Both the position numbers and the translations under genes were made by a program. Positions 1 through 7,889 of a stretch of 19,671 nt of DNA are shown here, piece after piece. Below the pieces are notes generated by a model. That model saw only the letters and a list, made by a program, of their open reading frames with translations, searched no databases and was not told the origin of the DNA. Within the stretch, counting starts at the first letter, position 1, and each line of letters begins with the position of its first letter. Location of the stretch: NCBI RefSeq assembly GCF_041601295.1, contig NZ_JBFIII010000056.1, forward strand, positions 1 through 19,671, read 5' to 3'. Origin of the DNA: Immundisolibacter sp. Lineage in GTDB: Bacteria > Pseudomonadota > Gammaproteobacteria > Immundisolibacterales > Immundisolibacteraceae.

Positions 1-133
1 CCATGGTCGCGCCCCGGCGGGGGCGGGTGCCCATAGTCCCTTAAGCTTCAGTTCATTAACCCGATGCTGCACGTCGGACTAGAGAACGCGCTTCTTAAAG
101 TTTTCGGCCGGCAACGCAGATATTCGCAGCTAC

Positions 134-163
134 AGATGCATCCCGGGTGTAGCAGCGTATAAA
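134..163 (+). promoter_or_regulatory. possible promoter of the HD-GYP gene
   Basis: A TATAAA hexamer at 158-163 stands out in otherwise GC-rich DNA and would place transcription start near 170. No good -35 box lies 16-18 bases upstream, so this is a weak call. If it is right, start codons at 168 or 171 would be at or before the transcript's 5' end, which favours the later TTG start at 243. The rest of 1-133 shows no gene or clear signal. Confidence 0.25.
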
Positions 164-230
164 GGGATTGGTGAATCCCCCTTCTGCCGCGCAGAAGATA
201 CGCTTACCGGCGTCGCTCCCCCACCGACTG

Positions 231-235
231 AGGAG
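231..235 (+). promoter_or_regulatory. ribosome binding site deciding the TTG start
   Basis: AGGAG at 231-235 sits 7 nt before an in-frame TTG at 243. The upstream alternatives (TTG 168, GTG 171) have only a poorly spaced AAGGGA. The residues they would add are proline- and arginine-rich and lie outside the receiver domain, so 243 is preferred. Confidence 0.55.
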
Positions 236-242
236 ATTGCAG

Positions 243-1385
243 TTGGACGCAGAACCTGAGGGTCACATCCTGATTGTCGACGATCAGCAGGACAACCTGC
301 TGATCCTCGCCGATTTGCTGAGCGGGACATACACGGTGCGCGCCGCCGCCGACGGCGAGCAGGCGCTGGCCTATCTGGATGGCGGCCGGCGACCGGACAT
401 GGTGCTGCTGGACGTGGTGATGCCTGGGCTGGACGGCTTCGAAGTGTGTCAGCGGATCAAGGCGGATCCGGCACTGAGCGACATTCCGGTGTTGTTTCTG
501 ACCAGCCTGGACAGCGCCGCCGACGAGCAGTACGGGCTGTCGCTCGGGGCCGAGGATTTCATTTCCAAGCCCTACTCGCCACCGGTGGTACTGGCGCGGG
601 TCAACAGCCACCTGAAACTGGCCCAGGCGCGGCGCTTGCTGAGCGATCGCAATCAGAACCTGGAGCGGCTGGTTGCCGACCGTACTTTCGAGCTCCTGGC
701 CCAGGCCGATGAACTGGTGCGGCGCGAGCAGGAGGTGGTGGCGTCCCAGGAGGCGATCATCACCGCCCTGTGCGCCCTGGCCGAGGCCCGCGACAACGAA
801 ACCGGCAGCCATATCCTGCGCACCCAGAACTACGTCCGGGCGCTGGCCGAGCGCCTGCGCGACCACCCCCGGTTTCGCCACGAACTGAACGACGAATCCA
901 TCGACCTGATGTTCCGCTCGGCGCCGCTGCATGACATCGGCAAGGTGGCGGTGCCGGACGCCGTACTGCACAAGCCGGGCAAGCACACGCCGCAGGAATG
1001 GGAAATCATGAAACTGCACGTGGCGCATGGCCACGAGGCCATCGCGCCGGCCGAAGCCAAAATGGCCGAGCGGGGTGGCGCGTTCCTGCGCTATGCGCGC
1101 GAGATCATCCACGGCCATCACGAAAAATGGGATGGCAGCGGTTATCCCCAGGGCCTGGCCGGGGACGCCATCCCCATCTCGGCGCGGCTGATGGCGGTGG
1201 CGGACGTCTACGACGCGCTTATCTCCAAGCGCGTTTACAAGGAAGCCTTCCCCCACCAACAGGCCATCGACATGATCCTGGCCGAGCGCGGCCGCCATTT
1301 CGACCCGGACGTGGTGGATGCCGTGCGGGATATGGCAGAAACCTTTCGCGCCATTGCGAACCAATACCGTGATGACGCGGATTAG
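243..1385 (+). CDS. two-component response regulator with HD-GYP output (c-di-GMP phosphodiesterase)
   Basis: A receiver domain occupies about residues 7-125, with the acidic pair D13/D14 and phospho-acceptor D57 (LLDVVMPG). A coiled linker follows at about 130-185, then an HD-GYP domain from about 190 to 370. The HD-GYP domain keeps HDIGK (H230/D231), HGHHEKWDGSGYP (DGSGYP at 297-302) and a later ADVYDAL motif, so by family knowledge it should hydrolyse cyclic di-GMP in the cytoplasm. There is no membrane segment. The preferred start is TTG 243, giving 380 residues; starts at 168 or 171 would give about 405 with a non-domain N-terminal tail. The next gene, 39 bases downstream on the same strand, is a hybrid histidine kinase ending in an HPt domain, which could phosphorylate this receiver. 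That partnership is inferred from adjacency only. Confidence 0.9.
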   Translation: MDAEPEGHILIVDDQQDNLLILADLLSGTYTVRAAADGEQALAYLDGGRRPDMVLLDVVMPGLDGFEVCQRIKADPALSDIPVLFLTSLDSAADEQYGLSLGAEDFISKPYSPPVVLARVNSHLKLAQARRLLSDRNQNLERLVADRTFELLAQADELVRREQEVVASQEAIITALCALAEARDNETGSHILRTQNYVRALAERLRDHPRFRHELNDESIDLMFRSAPLHDIGKVAVPDAVLHKPGKHTPQEWEIMKLHVAHGHEAIAPAEAKMAERGGAFLRYAREIIHGHHEKWDGSGYPQGLAGDAIPISARLMAVADVYDALISKRVYKEAFPHQQAIDMILAERGRHFDPDVVDAVRDMAETFRAIANQYRDDAD

Positions 1386-1424
1386 CCCGCTCAGGGCCGC
1401 GCCGGGCGTCCGCCCGCGGGCATC

Positions 1425-4400
1425 ATGACCCCGGGCATCGGTCTGCGCGCGCGCCTGGCTTTGCTGCTGACGGCGGCACTACTGCCGCTGGTGGGACTGG
1501 GTACCTACAACGGCTGGACACAGTTCGAGAATGTAAAAGCGTCGGCACGCGGTGATTCGCTTGAACTGGCCCGCCGACTCGCCGCGCGCCAGGAGCGGGA
1601 CATCGATGCCGCGCGCCGGTTTTTGGGGAGTCTGGCGCGGGTACCGGAGCTGCGTGGCGCCAATACCCGTGCCTGCGGCAGATTGCTGGCGCAGATGCGC
1701 GGCGGCCCGGGATCGTCGCCCTATCAGAACCTGAGCGTATTCGCCCTCAACGGCGATACCCGGTGCAGCGCCGAACCGCTGTCCAGACCGGTGAACATGG
1801 CGCACCTTCCGGCCTTCCGCGACGCGGTGCAGGCGGGCCGCTTCCAGGTTCTGGGCTACGTCTACGACGAGACCCTCCGGCAGTACAACTTATCCGTCAT
1901 GACCCCCGTGCTTGACGATGCCGGCCAGGTCGTGGCCCTCCTGCATGCTGCGCTCGATCTGCGCTGGCTGAGCCTAGGCGCTGTCGGTGGGGCTTTGCCG
2001 CCGGGAGCGTCGGTCGGGCTGGTCGAACGGAATGCCAAAGTACTGGTGCGCGATCCGGATCCCAACCAGTCGGCCGGACGCCCGCTTCCTGCCAAATTGG
2101 CAGGCCATCTGGCGGGTGAGCCGGGCACCGTGCTGTTCGTGGAGTCGGGTCTGGATGGGGAGGAGCGCATTCACTCGGCGGCGCCCGTGAGTTGGAACGG
2201 CCAGACCGGCGCCTGGTTTACGGCCTCGATTCCCACCTCCGCCGCCTATGCCCAGGCGCGGTGGACGCTTTTCATAAGTGTTGCGAGTTTTGGTGTCGCC
2301 CTGGCGGCGCTCGTGATTGGCTGGCTGGTCTTCGAGCGCCGGTTCCTATTTCCGCTGCGCGAAATGACCAACGTGGCACGCCAGATAGCAGCGGGGGAGA
2401 CAGGCGCCCAGGTGAATGCCCGTGCCGGCGGCGAGATCGGCATTCTTGCGACCGAGTTCAATCACATGCTGAACAGCCGCCGCGCCGCGCGGCAGACACA
2501 GGCCGACAGCGAGGCTCAACTGGCCAAGGTGCTGGACAACCTGGGCCAGTTCGCCGGTATTGCCACGCCGGACGGCACCGTGATTCTGGCAAACGCCTAT
2601 GCCTACGAGATTGCCGGGATAACGCCCGCAGACGTCATTGGCAAGCCCTTCTGGGACGCCCCCTGGTGGGCTCATTCGATCGAGATGCGCGAGATGGGGC
2701 GCGAGGCCGTTCGCCGCGCCGCCGCGGGCGAGGTGGTGCGCAGGGACATGGTCACCCGAGTGGCCGACGGGCGGGAAATGGCGGTCGATTTCCGGATCGT
2801 ACCCGTGTTCGATGAAGCTGAGCAGGTCACGCACCTGGTAGCGTCGGCCATCGACATCACCGAGCGCAAGCAGGCCGAGGCGCGGCTACAGGAAAGTGAG
2901 GCGCGCTTTCGAGCGCTGGTGGAGACCACGCCCGACTGGCTCTGGGAGTTGGACACCATTGGCGTGTTCACATACAACAGCCCGCAGGTACACGCCATGC
3001 TGGGCTATGCGCCGGAACAGCTGATTGGTCGCCGCCCGTTTGAGTTGATGGTCGAGGCCGACGGCGCGCGTATCGGCGAACTGTTTGTGGCGAGCGCCCC
3101 GACTGGCCAGCTGCCGCCCCACCTCCATTACGCGATGCCGCACCGCGATGGCCGGATGGTGTTTCTGGAGACCGCCGTGGCGTCCATCCGCGGGCCGGAC
3201 GGCGCAGTGCTGGGTTATCGCGGCATGTCCCGGGACGTCACGGCGCGCTGGCAGGCCGAGGTTCAGTTGCGCGCAAGCGAAGCGCGCCTGCGCGCCATCC
3301 TGGATGCCGAACCGGAATGCGTGAAGATCATCGGCCCCGACGGCAGGCTCGAGCAAATGAACCCGGCCGGCCTGGCCATGATCGAGGCCGACGCTGATCC
3401 GGCGCAGGTCATCGGCCAGAGGGTGGACAGCCTGATCGTTCCTGAGCACCGGTACGCGTTCAATGCCCTCACCGCGCGGGTGCTGGCGGGTGAAAGCGGC
3501 AACCTGGAATTCGAGATCGTCGGTCTGAAGGGCACCCGTCGCTGGTTGGAGACCCATGCCGTGCCCTTGCACGATGAGACGACCGGCGGCATTTCCCTGC
3601 TGGGAGTTTCCAGCGACATCAGCAGCCGCAAGCGGGGACAAGCTGCCCTGCTCGAAAAGCAGCAGGCGCTTTCCGAAGCGCAACGGATCGCCCAGGTCGG
3701 CAGCTGGTCACGGCGACTGGACACCCGGACCATCGTCTGGAGCGACGAAACCTACCGCCTCTATGGGGTTTCGCCGGAGCAGTTCGTTCCCGAGCCAGAG
3801 GCCGTTATGGCGCTTGTTCAGGCCGAGGATCGTCCTTTGATGAGGGCCTGGCTCGAGGCCTGTTTTGCTAAACAGGAGCCTGCGGATGTGGAGTTTCGCG
3901 TCACCCACCCGGATGGCCAGGTGCGGATGCTGTCCGGTCGGGGCATGCTGGAAACGGATGCCGACGGTACGGCCATAGGCATGGTCGGGACGGTCCAGGA
4001 CATTACCGAGCGCAGGACTCTGGAGCTGGAACTGGAGCAGCACCGAAACCATCTGGAGGAGTTGGTGCAAACCCGCACCGCGGAGCTGGAGGCGGCACGC
4101 GATGAGGCCCAGCGCCTCACCCGGGTCAAGAGCGAGTTCCTGGCCAACATGAGTCACGAGATCCGCACGCCGATGAATGCCGTCCTGGGGCTGGCGCGAA
4201 TCGGCGCCCGCGACAGCGCCGGGCGGGATTCGCACGCGACCTTCGCGCGCATCGGCACGGCCGGCGAGCACCTCCTGGATGTCATCAACGACATTCTTGA
4301 TTACTCCAGAATCGAGGCCGGGCGGCTTGCGCTCGAAACCGATTCCTTCGCGCTGGTCGGCGCCGTCGACCATCTGAACAGCCTGATCCGGGAGCGCGCC

Positions 4401-5678
4401 GAGGCCAAGGGCCTGACGCTGAGCATTGAGCTTGCCCCGGACCTGCCGCAGTGGGTTACCGGCGATGCCCTGCGGCTGCGCCAGATACTGGTCAACCTGC
4501 TGGGCAACGCCGTGAAATTCACCGTTGCCGGGGAGGTGTGCCTGCAAGTTTCACGTCACGCAGAGCGGCTCAATTTCAAGGTGACCGACACCGGCATCGG
4601 CATGACAGCCGAGGAGCTCGCGCGTCTGTTCCAGCCCTTCGAACAGGCGGACAGCTCCACCACCCGCCGTTTTGGCGGCACTGGCCTGGGCCTGGCCATC
4701 AGCCGCAGTCTCGCCGAGCAAATGGGTGGCGAGATCACGGTAGAAAGCGCGCCTGGCGTAGGCAGCAGCTTCACTCTGAGCCTGCCCTTGCCTGAGGCCG
4801 AGGCCGGCTCCGCCAAGCGGGATTCCCGGTTTGCACCCGCGGCGCTGGCACAGCGTCGGCTGGCCGGCCTGCGCCTGCTGGCCGCCGAGGACGTGGAAGT
4901 GAACCGCCTGGTGTTGGACGATTTGCTAACCCATGAAGGCGCACAGGTGGTGTTTGCCGAAGACGGACAGCAGGCGCTGGATCGCTTGCAGGAAGCCGGC
5001 GTGGACAGCTTCGACGCGGTGCTCATGGATGTGCAGATGCCGGTGATGGACGGCTACGAGGCAACCGCACACCTGCACCGGCTTGCGCCCTGGCTGCCGG
5101 TCATCGGACTGACCGCCCACGTTATGGCCGAGGCGCGCGAGCGCTGTCTTGAGGCCGGCATGGTTGAGCATGTCGCCAAGCCCATCGATGTCGATGAGTT
5201 GGTGTCGGTCATCTTGCGGTATGCAGGGGGGGGCAAATCCTGGACCCTGAGTCGCTCCGCCGACAGCGCTGATACATCTGATGCAGCTGATGCAGCGTCC
5301 GGGCCGATCGACTGGCCAGCCCTGCTGGCGCGTTATGGTGGCCGTCAGGCCTTCGTTTCGCAGCTCGTTTCTGTGGTGCTGGACAGCCACCAAACGACCT
5401 CGGCCGAGTTACGCCAGGCGGCCGATGCGCAGGATCTGGATGCGATTGCGTTTTCCGCCCATGCGCTTAAGGGACTGGCTGGCAACCTGATGGCCCGGGA
5501 CGTGGCAGCCTTGGCGCGTGAGGTCGAGGTCTGCGCCCGCTCCGGCGAAGCGCGTACCGGGTTCCTGGCCGGCGAACTGGCGCGCGAGGTGGATCTGCTG
5601 CTCGCGGCGCTCGCGGGCCGAGTTGGGCAAGACACGCAAGCGGCGCCGGTTTCGAACGCCCCGGTCGGGAACGTATAA
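1425..5678 (+). CDS. membrane hybrid sensor histidine kinase with four PAS, REC and HPt domains
   Basis: This 1417-residue kinase has a first membrane segment at about 8-28 and an extracytoplasmic sensor region to about 279 that looks Cache-like. A second membrane segment (about 280-303) is followed by HAMP (about 304-357). Four PAS repeats follow at roughly 362-485, 492-615, 621-740 and 750-865, then a coiled coil. HisKA carries phospho-acceptor H911 in NMSHEIRTP. The HATPase domain (about 1012-1125) keeps its N box near N1028, DTGIGM and GGTGLGLAI. REC (about 1145-1265) has D1202 in LMDVQMP, and HPt (about 1290-1395) has H1346 in AHALKGLAGN. All phosphotransfer residues are present, so it looks like an intact BarA/ArcB-style phosphorelay protein. 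No clear Shine-Dalgarno precedes ATG 1425. The REC-HPt linker contains a run of eight G. The signal is unknown; the adjacent HD-GYP regulator is the likely partner. Confidence 0.93.
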   Translation: MTPGIGLRARLALLLTAALLPLVGLGTYNGWTQFENVKASARGDSLELARRLAARQERDIDAARRFLGSLARVPELRGANTRACGRLLAQMRGGPGSSPYQNLSVFALNGDTRCSAEPLSRPVNMAHLPAFRDAVQAGRFQVLGYVYDETLRQYNLSVMTPVLDDAGQVVALLHAALDLRWLSLGAVGGALPPGASVGLVERNAKVLVRDPDPNQSAGRPLPAKLAGHLAGEPGTVLFVESGLDGEERIHSAAPVSWNGQTGAWFTASIPTSAAYAQARWTLFISVASFGVALAALVIGWLVFERRFLFPLREMTNVARQIAAGETGAQVNARAGGEIGILATEFNHMLNSRRAARQTQADSEAQLAKVLDNLGQFAGIATPDGTVILANAYAYEIAGITPADVIGKPFWDAPWWAHSIEMREMGREAVRRAAAGEVVRRDMVTRVADGREMAVDFRIVPVFDEAEQVTHLVASAIDITERKQAEARLQESEARFRALVETTPDWLWELDTIGVFTYNSPQVHAMLGYAPEQLIGRRPFELMVEADGARIGELFVASAPTGQLPPHLHYAMPHRDGRMVFLETAVASIRGPDGAVLGYRGMSRDVTARWQAEVQLRASEARLRAILDAEPECVKIIGPDGRLEQMNPAGLAMIEADADPAQVIGQRVDSLIVPEHRYAFNALTARVLAGESGNLEFEIVGLKGTRRWLETHAVPLHDETTGGISLLGVSSDISSRKRGQAALLEKQQALSEAQRIAQVGSWSRRLDTRTIVWSDETYRLYGVSPEQFVPEPEAVMALVQAEDRPLMRAWLEACFAKQEPADVEFRVTHPDGQVRMLSGRGMLETDADGTAIGMVGTVQDITERRTLELELEQHRNHLEELVQTRTAELEAARDEAQRLTRVKSEFLANMSHEIRTPMNAVLGLARIGARDSAGRDSHATFARIGTAGEHLLDVINDILDYSRIEAGRLALETDSFALVGAVDHLNSLIRERAEAKGLTLSIELAPDLPQWVTGDALRLRQILVNLLGNAVKFTVAGEVCLQVSRHAERLNFKVTDTGIGMTAEELARLFQPFEQADSSTTRRFGGTGLGLAISRSLAEQMGGEITVESAPGVGSSFTLSLPLPEAEAGSAKRDSRFAPAALAQRRLAGLRLLAAEDVEVNRLVLDDLLTHEGAQVVFAEDGQQALDRLQEAGVDSFDAVLMDVQMPVMDGYEATAHLHRLAPWLPVIGLTAHVMAEARERCLEAGMVEHVAKPIDVDELVSVILRYAGGGKSWTLSRSADSADTSDAADAASGPIDWPALLARYGGRQAFVSQLVSVVLDSHQTTSAELRQAADAQDLDAIAFSAHALKGLAGNLMARDVAALAREVEVCARSGEARTGFLAGELAREVDLLLAALAGRVGQDTQAAPVSNAPVGNV
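5226..5233 (+). repeat. G8 homopolymer inside the hybrid kinase gene
   Basis: Eight consecutive G encode the glycines of YAGGGKS in the linker between the REC and HPt domains. A one-base slip would remove the HPt domain while leaving kinase and REC intact. This is seen directly; any phase variation is inference. Confidence 0.9.
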
Positions 5679-5767
5679 GCCGCCTCACGGCGGGCCGTGG
5701 GACCCTCGCGGCCTGCCCGGCCTGTGTGCCGGTGTGGTCGGTCGCGATAGGGCATGGTGCAGGGCTT

Positions 5768-5787
5768 GTGGTCCGACTGGGGACCAC
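5768..5787. other. small inverted repeat before the terminator
   Basis: GTGGTCC (5768-5774) and GGACCAC (5781-5787) form a perfect 7-bp stem with a 6-nt loop. It abuts the terminator stem that starts at 5787, and may add to termination or RNA stability. Confidence 0.45.
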
Positions 5788-5815
5788 CAACAGGCGCAGC
5801 GCCCGTTGGGGTTTT
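5787..5815 (+). terminator. Rho-independent terminator of the kinase operon
   Basis: CCAAC (5787-5791) pairs with GTTGG (5805-5809) and GGCG (5793-5796) with CGCC (5800-5803), around a CAG loop with one internal mismatch. GGTTTTCT follows immediately. A stem followed by a T-run about 110 bases after the kinase stop is a good fit to an intrinsic terminator, and it separates the signalling pair from the yafS-rnhA-dnaQ operon. Confidence 0.7.
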
Positions 5816-5823
5816 CTCGTGGC

Positions 5824-5854
5824 TTGAGGCGCTAGCGCGCGCCTGCCATACAAT
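5824..5854 (+). promoter_or_regulatory. candidate sigma-70 promoter of yafS-rnhA-dnaQ
   Basis: TTGAGG (5824-5829) and TACAAT (5849-5854) resemble -35 and -10 boxes, though the 19-bp spacing is long. The spacer contains a 6-bp inverted repeat, AGGCGC (5827-5832) and GCGCCT (5839-5844), which could be an operator or chance in GC-rich DNA. It lies just past the terminator and 46 bases before the yafS start. Confidence 0.45.
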
Positions 5855-5899
5855 CTCACCCTTACTTCAGTTGCATCGTCGCCCGATACGAACGGAGCC

Positions 5900-6643
5900 A
5901 TGTCCGGTCCCTTGTCCGCCACCACCCCTGTATTCGATCCGCTGACTGCCGAGCTGGCACAGGTCGAGCAGGCACAGGTGCGCGCCCTGTTGCCGCCTGG
6001 CCTGCAAGGCACGGTGGTGCAGGTGCCCGGCTACTGGCCGCTGCTGAATCTTGACGTTCGCTCTGACCGCGCCTGGTCGCTGATGCTGGCCGGGCCGAAT
6101 GCTCCCATGGTGGCCCCAGGCTTGCGTGGGGATCTGACGGCCTGGCCGATCGCCAGCGACTGCGCTGCTGTGGTCATCCTGCTGCATATACTGGAGCAGG
6201 TGGACGACCCGGCGCCGCTGCTGGCCGAGGCCGAGCGGGTACTGATGCCGTCCGGGCGCCTGCTGATTGCCGGTTTCAATCCATGGAGCCTGTGTGGATT
6301 GCGGGGCCTGGCGGAGCGTTTCGGCAGTCAGTCGCGTCACTGGTGGCCGCAGCATTTGCGCTCGGTAAGCGAGCTGCGCCAACAGTTGTCGCGCTTGCCC
6401 ATGCAGGTGGAGGAGGTGACCACGGCGTTCTTTCGCCCGCCGCTGGCCCGGCATTGGGTGTTGAACCGCACCGGGGTGATGGAGCGTCTGGGGTCGCGGT
6501 TGCTGCCGCGGGCCGGTGGTGTGTACTGCCTGGCGGCCAGCAAGCGTCGTTTGGCCGCGCCGACGCTGCGCCTGATGTGGCAACAGCCGTCGGTTTATGG
6601 GCGGCGCCCGCTGCGCGAACCGTCGTGGCGGGTGGCCGCGTGA
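5900..6643 (+). CDS. yafS: YafS-like SAM-dependent methyltransferase-fold protein
   Basis: This 247-residue cytoplasmic protein resembles Methyltransf_11-type proteins from about residue 80. AVVILLHILEQVDDP and the following ERVLMPSGRLLIAGFNPWSL match the motif II/III region of class I methyltransferases. The usual glycine-rich SAM loop near the N-terminus is degenerate (QVPGYWPLLN, about 41-50), as I recall for YafS relatives, so catalytic activity is unproven. ATG 5900 has CGGAG at 5893-5897. The TGA stop overlaps the GTG start of rnhA (GTGA at 6640-6643), implying translational coupling. In E. coli, yafS is also adjacent to rnhA, which supports the name. The substrate is unknown; the positional assignment is stronger than the functional one. 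Confidence 0.82.
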   Translation: MSGPLSATTPVFDPLTAELAQVEQAQVRALLPPGLQGTVVQVPGYWPLLNLDVRSDRAWSLMLAGPNAPMVAPGLRGDLTAWPIASDCAAVVILLHILEQVDDPAPLLAEAERVLMPSGRLLIAGFNPWSLCGLRGLAERFGSQSRHWWPQHLRSVSELRQQLSRLPMQVEEVTTAFFRPPLARHWVLNRTGVMERLGSRLLPRAGGVYCLAASKRRLAAPTLRLMWQQPSVYGRRPLREPSWRVAA

Positions 6644-7113
6644 GCGCCCTGGTGGAGATTTTTGCCGATGGCGCCTGTCGCGGTAATCCCGGCCCCGGTG
6701 GCTGGGGGGCCTTGCTGTGCTACGGCGAGCACGAGCGCGAGCTGTGGGGCGGCGAGGCCCATACCACGAACAATCGCATGGAGCTGACCGCGGTCATCTG
6801 CGCGGCGGAAGTCCTGCAACGGCCGAGCCGGCTGCGGATCGTGACCGATTCCCAGTACGTGATGCACGGCATGACCCAGTGGCTGGCCGGCTGGAAGCGT
6901 CGCGGCTGGCGCACCGCCGATGGCAAGCCGGTCAAGAACCAGGATTTGTGGCAGCGTCTGGACCGCCTGCTCGAGCCGCATCAGGTTGAGTGGACCTGGG
7001 TGCGTGGGCATACCGGCCACCCGGGCAACGAACGCGCCGATGCGCTGGCCAATCGCGGCATCGATGAACTGCCGGCACAGCCTGCCGAGGCGGACGAGCG
7101 CAGCGCCGGATGA
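6640..7113 (+). CDS. rnhA: ribonuclease HI
   Basis: This 157-residue protein removes RNA from RNA-DNA hybrids. Every catalytic residue of the E. coli enzyme falls at the same number: D10 (ADGACRGNPGPGGWG), E48 (NNRMELTAV), D70 (VTDSQYV), H124 (GHTGHPGNERAD) and D134. GTG 6640 is chosen because it overlaps the yafS stop and puts these residues at their standard positions; the open frame continuing upstream is only the shadow of yafS. The stop overlaps the dnaQ start (ATGA at 7110-7113). In E. coli rnhA and dnaQ are divergent, whereas here they are co-directional and coupled. Confidence 0.97.
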   Translation: MSALVEIFADGACRGNPGPGGWGALLCYGEHERELWGGEAHTTNNRMELTAVICAAEVLQRPSRLRIVTDSQYVMHGMTQWLAGWKRRGWRTADGKPVKNQDLWQRLDRLLEPHQVEWTWVRGHTGHPGNERADALANRGIDELPAQPAEADERSAG

Positions 7114-7847
7114 GACAGATCGTTCTGGATACCGAGACCACCGGGCTGGTGCCCAGCGAGGGTCATCGCATCATCGAGATTGGTGCTATCGAGCTGCACA
7201 ACCGGCGTCCAACCGGCCGGCATTTTCATCATTACCTGCAACCGGACCGCGATATCGATGCCGGCGCCGAGGAAGTGCATGGCATCAGCGCGGAATTCCT
7301 GGCCGACAAGCCGCGGTTTGCGGATGTGGCGCGGGAGTTTCTGGAGTTCGTCGGCGGTGCTGAACTGGTTATCCATAACGCCTCTTTCGACGTCGGCTTT
7401 CTGAACGCCGAGCTGGCGCGGCTGGACCGGTCGGACTGCCCGAGCATCGCCACCGTGTGCAGCGTGCTCGACACGCTGGCCCTGGCGCGGCGCCTGCACC
7501 CAGGCCAGCGCAATTCGCTGGACGCCCTGTGCCGCCGCTATGGGGTCGATAATTCGGGCCGCAGCCTGCATGGCGCGCTGCTGGACGCGCAGATTCTGGC
7601 CGATGTGTACCTGGCCATGACCGGCGGCCAGGTCAATCTTCTGCTGGGCGAGGACAGCGCCGGTCAGACCGGCGAGGGCATGGCGCCGACGCCACATGTG
7701 CGCGGCGACCGGCCCGCATTGCGGGTGATCGCGCCCAGCGCCCAGGAGCTGGCGGCGCACGCTGCGTACCTGGAAGGCATCGACAAAGCCAGCGACGGGC
7801 GCTGCCTGTGGCGTACGCTCGTCGATCCAGAACGGCAGCTTGGTTAG
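7110..7847 (+). CDS. dnaQ: DNA polymerase III epsilon subunit (3'-5' proofreading exonuclease)
   Basis: This 245-residue protein carries the DEDDh exonuclease motifs: ExoI with D7 and E9 (VLDTETTG), ExoII with D94 (HNASFDVGFLN), and ExoIII-epsilon with H154 and D159 (HGALLDAQILADVY). After about residue 180 comes a linker and a C-terminal tail (ELAAHAAYLEGIDKAS) of the kind that binds the polymerase alpha subunit. It is therefore a replicative epsilon subunit rather than a stand-alone exonuclease. It is the last gene of the coupled yafS-rnhA-dnaQ set. Length matches the family (about 240). Confidence 0.96.
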   Translation: MRQIVLDTETTGLVPSEGHRIIEIGAIELHNRRPTGRHFHHYLQPDRDIDAGAEEVHGISAEFLADKPRFADVAREFLEFVGGAELVIHNASFDVGFLNAELARLDRSDCPSIATVCSVLDTLALARRLHPGQRNSLDALCRRYGVDNSGRSLHGALLDAQILADVYLAMTGGQVNLLLGEDSAGQTGEGMAPTPHVRGDRPALRVIAPSAQELAAHAAYLEGIDKASDGRCLWRTLVDPERQLG

Positions 7848-7850
7848 AAT
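7822..7850 (+). promoter_or_regulatory. possible promoter of the reductase gene
   Basis: TAGAAT at 7845-7850, overlapping the dnaQ stop codon, matches a -10 box in five of six bases. The -35 region 17 bp upstream (TCGATC at 7822) is poor. It lies 40 bases before the reductase start, so the reductase may be transcribed separately from dnaQ. Weak call. Confidence 0.25.
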
Positions 7851-7889
7851 CCCGTTCCATCCCTTCAGAGTCGAACCACAGGTAGTCCC

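Noticed and set aside
204..1364. Long open frame antisense to the HD-GYP gene
   Set aside because: Its translation has no recognisable motif and mirrors a gene with full catalytic motifs; GC-rich codon bias alone opens the opposite strand.
6283..6639. N-terminal extension of rnhA
   Set aside because: It lies wholly within yafS in another frame; GTG 6640 gives catalytic residues at their standard positions.
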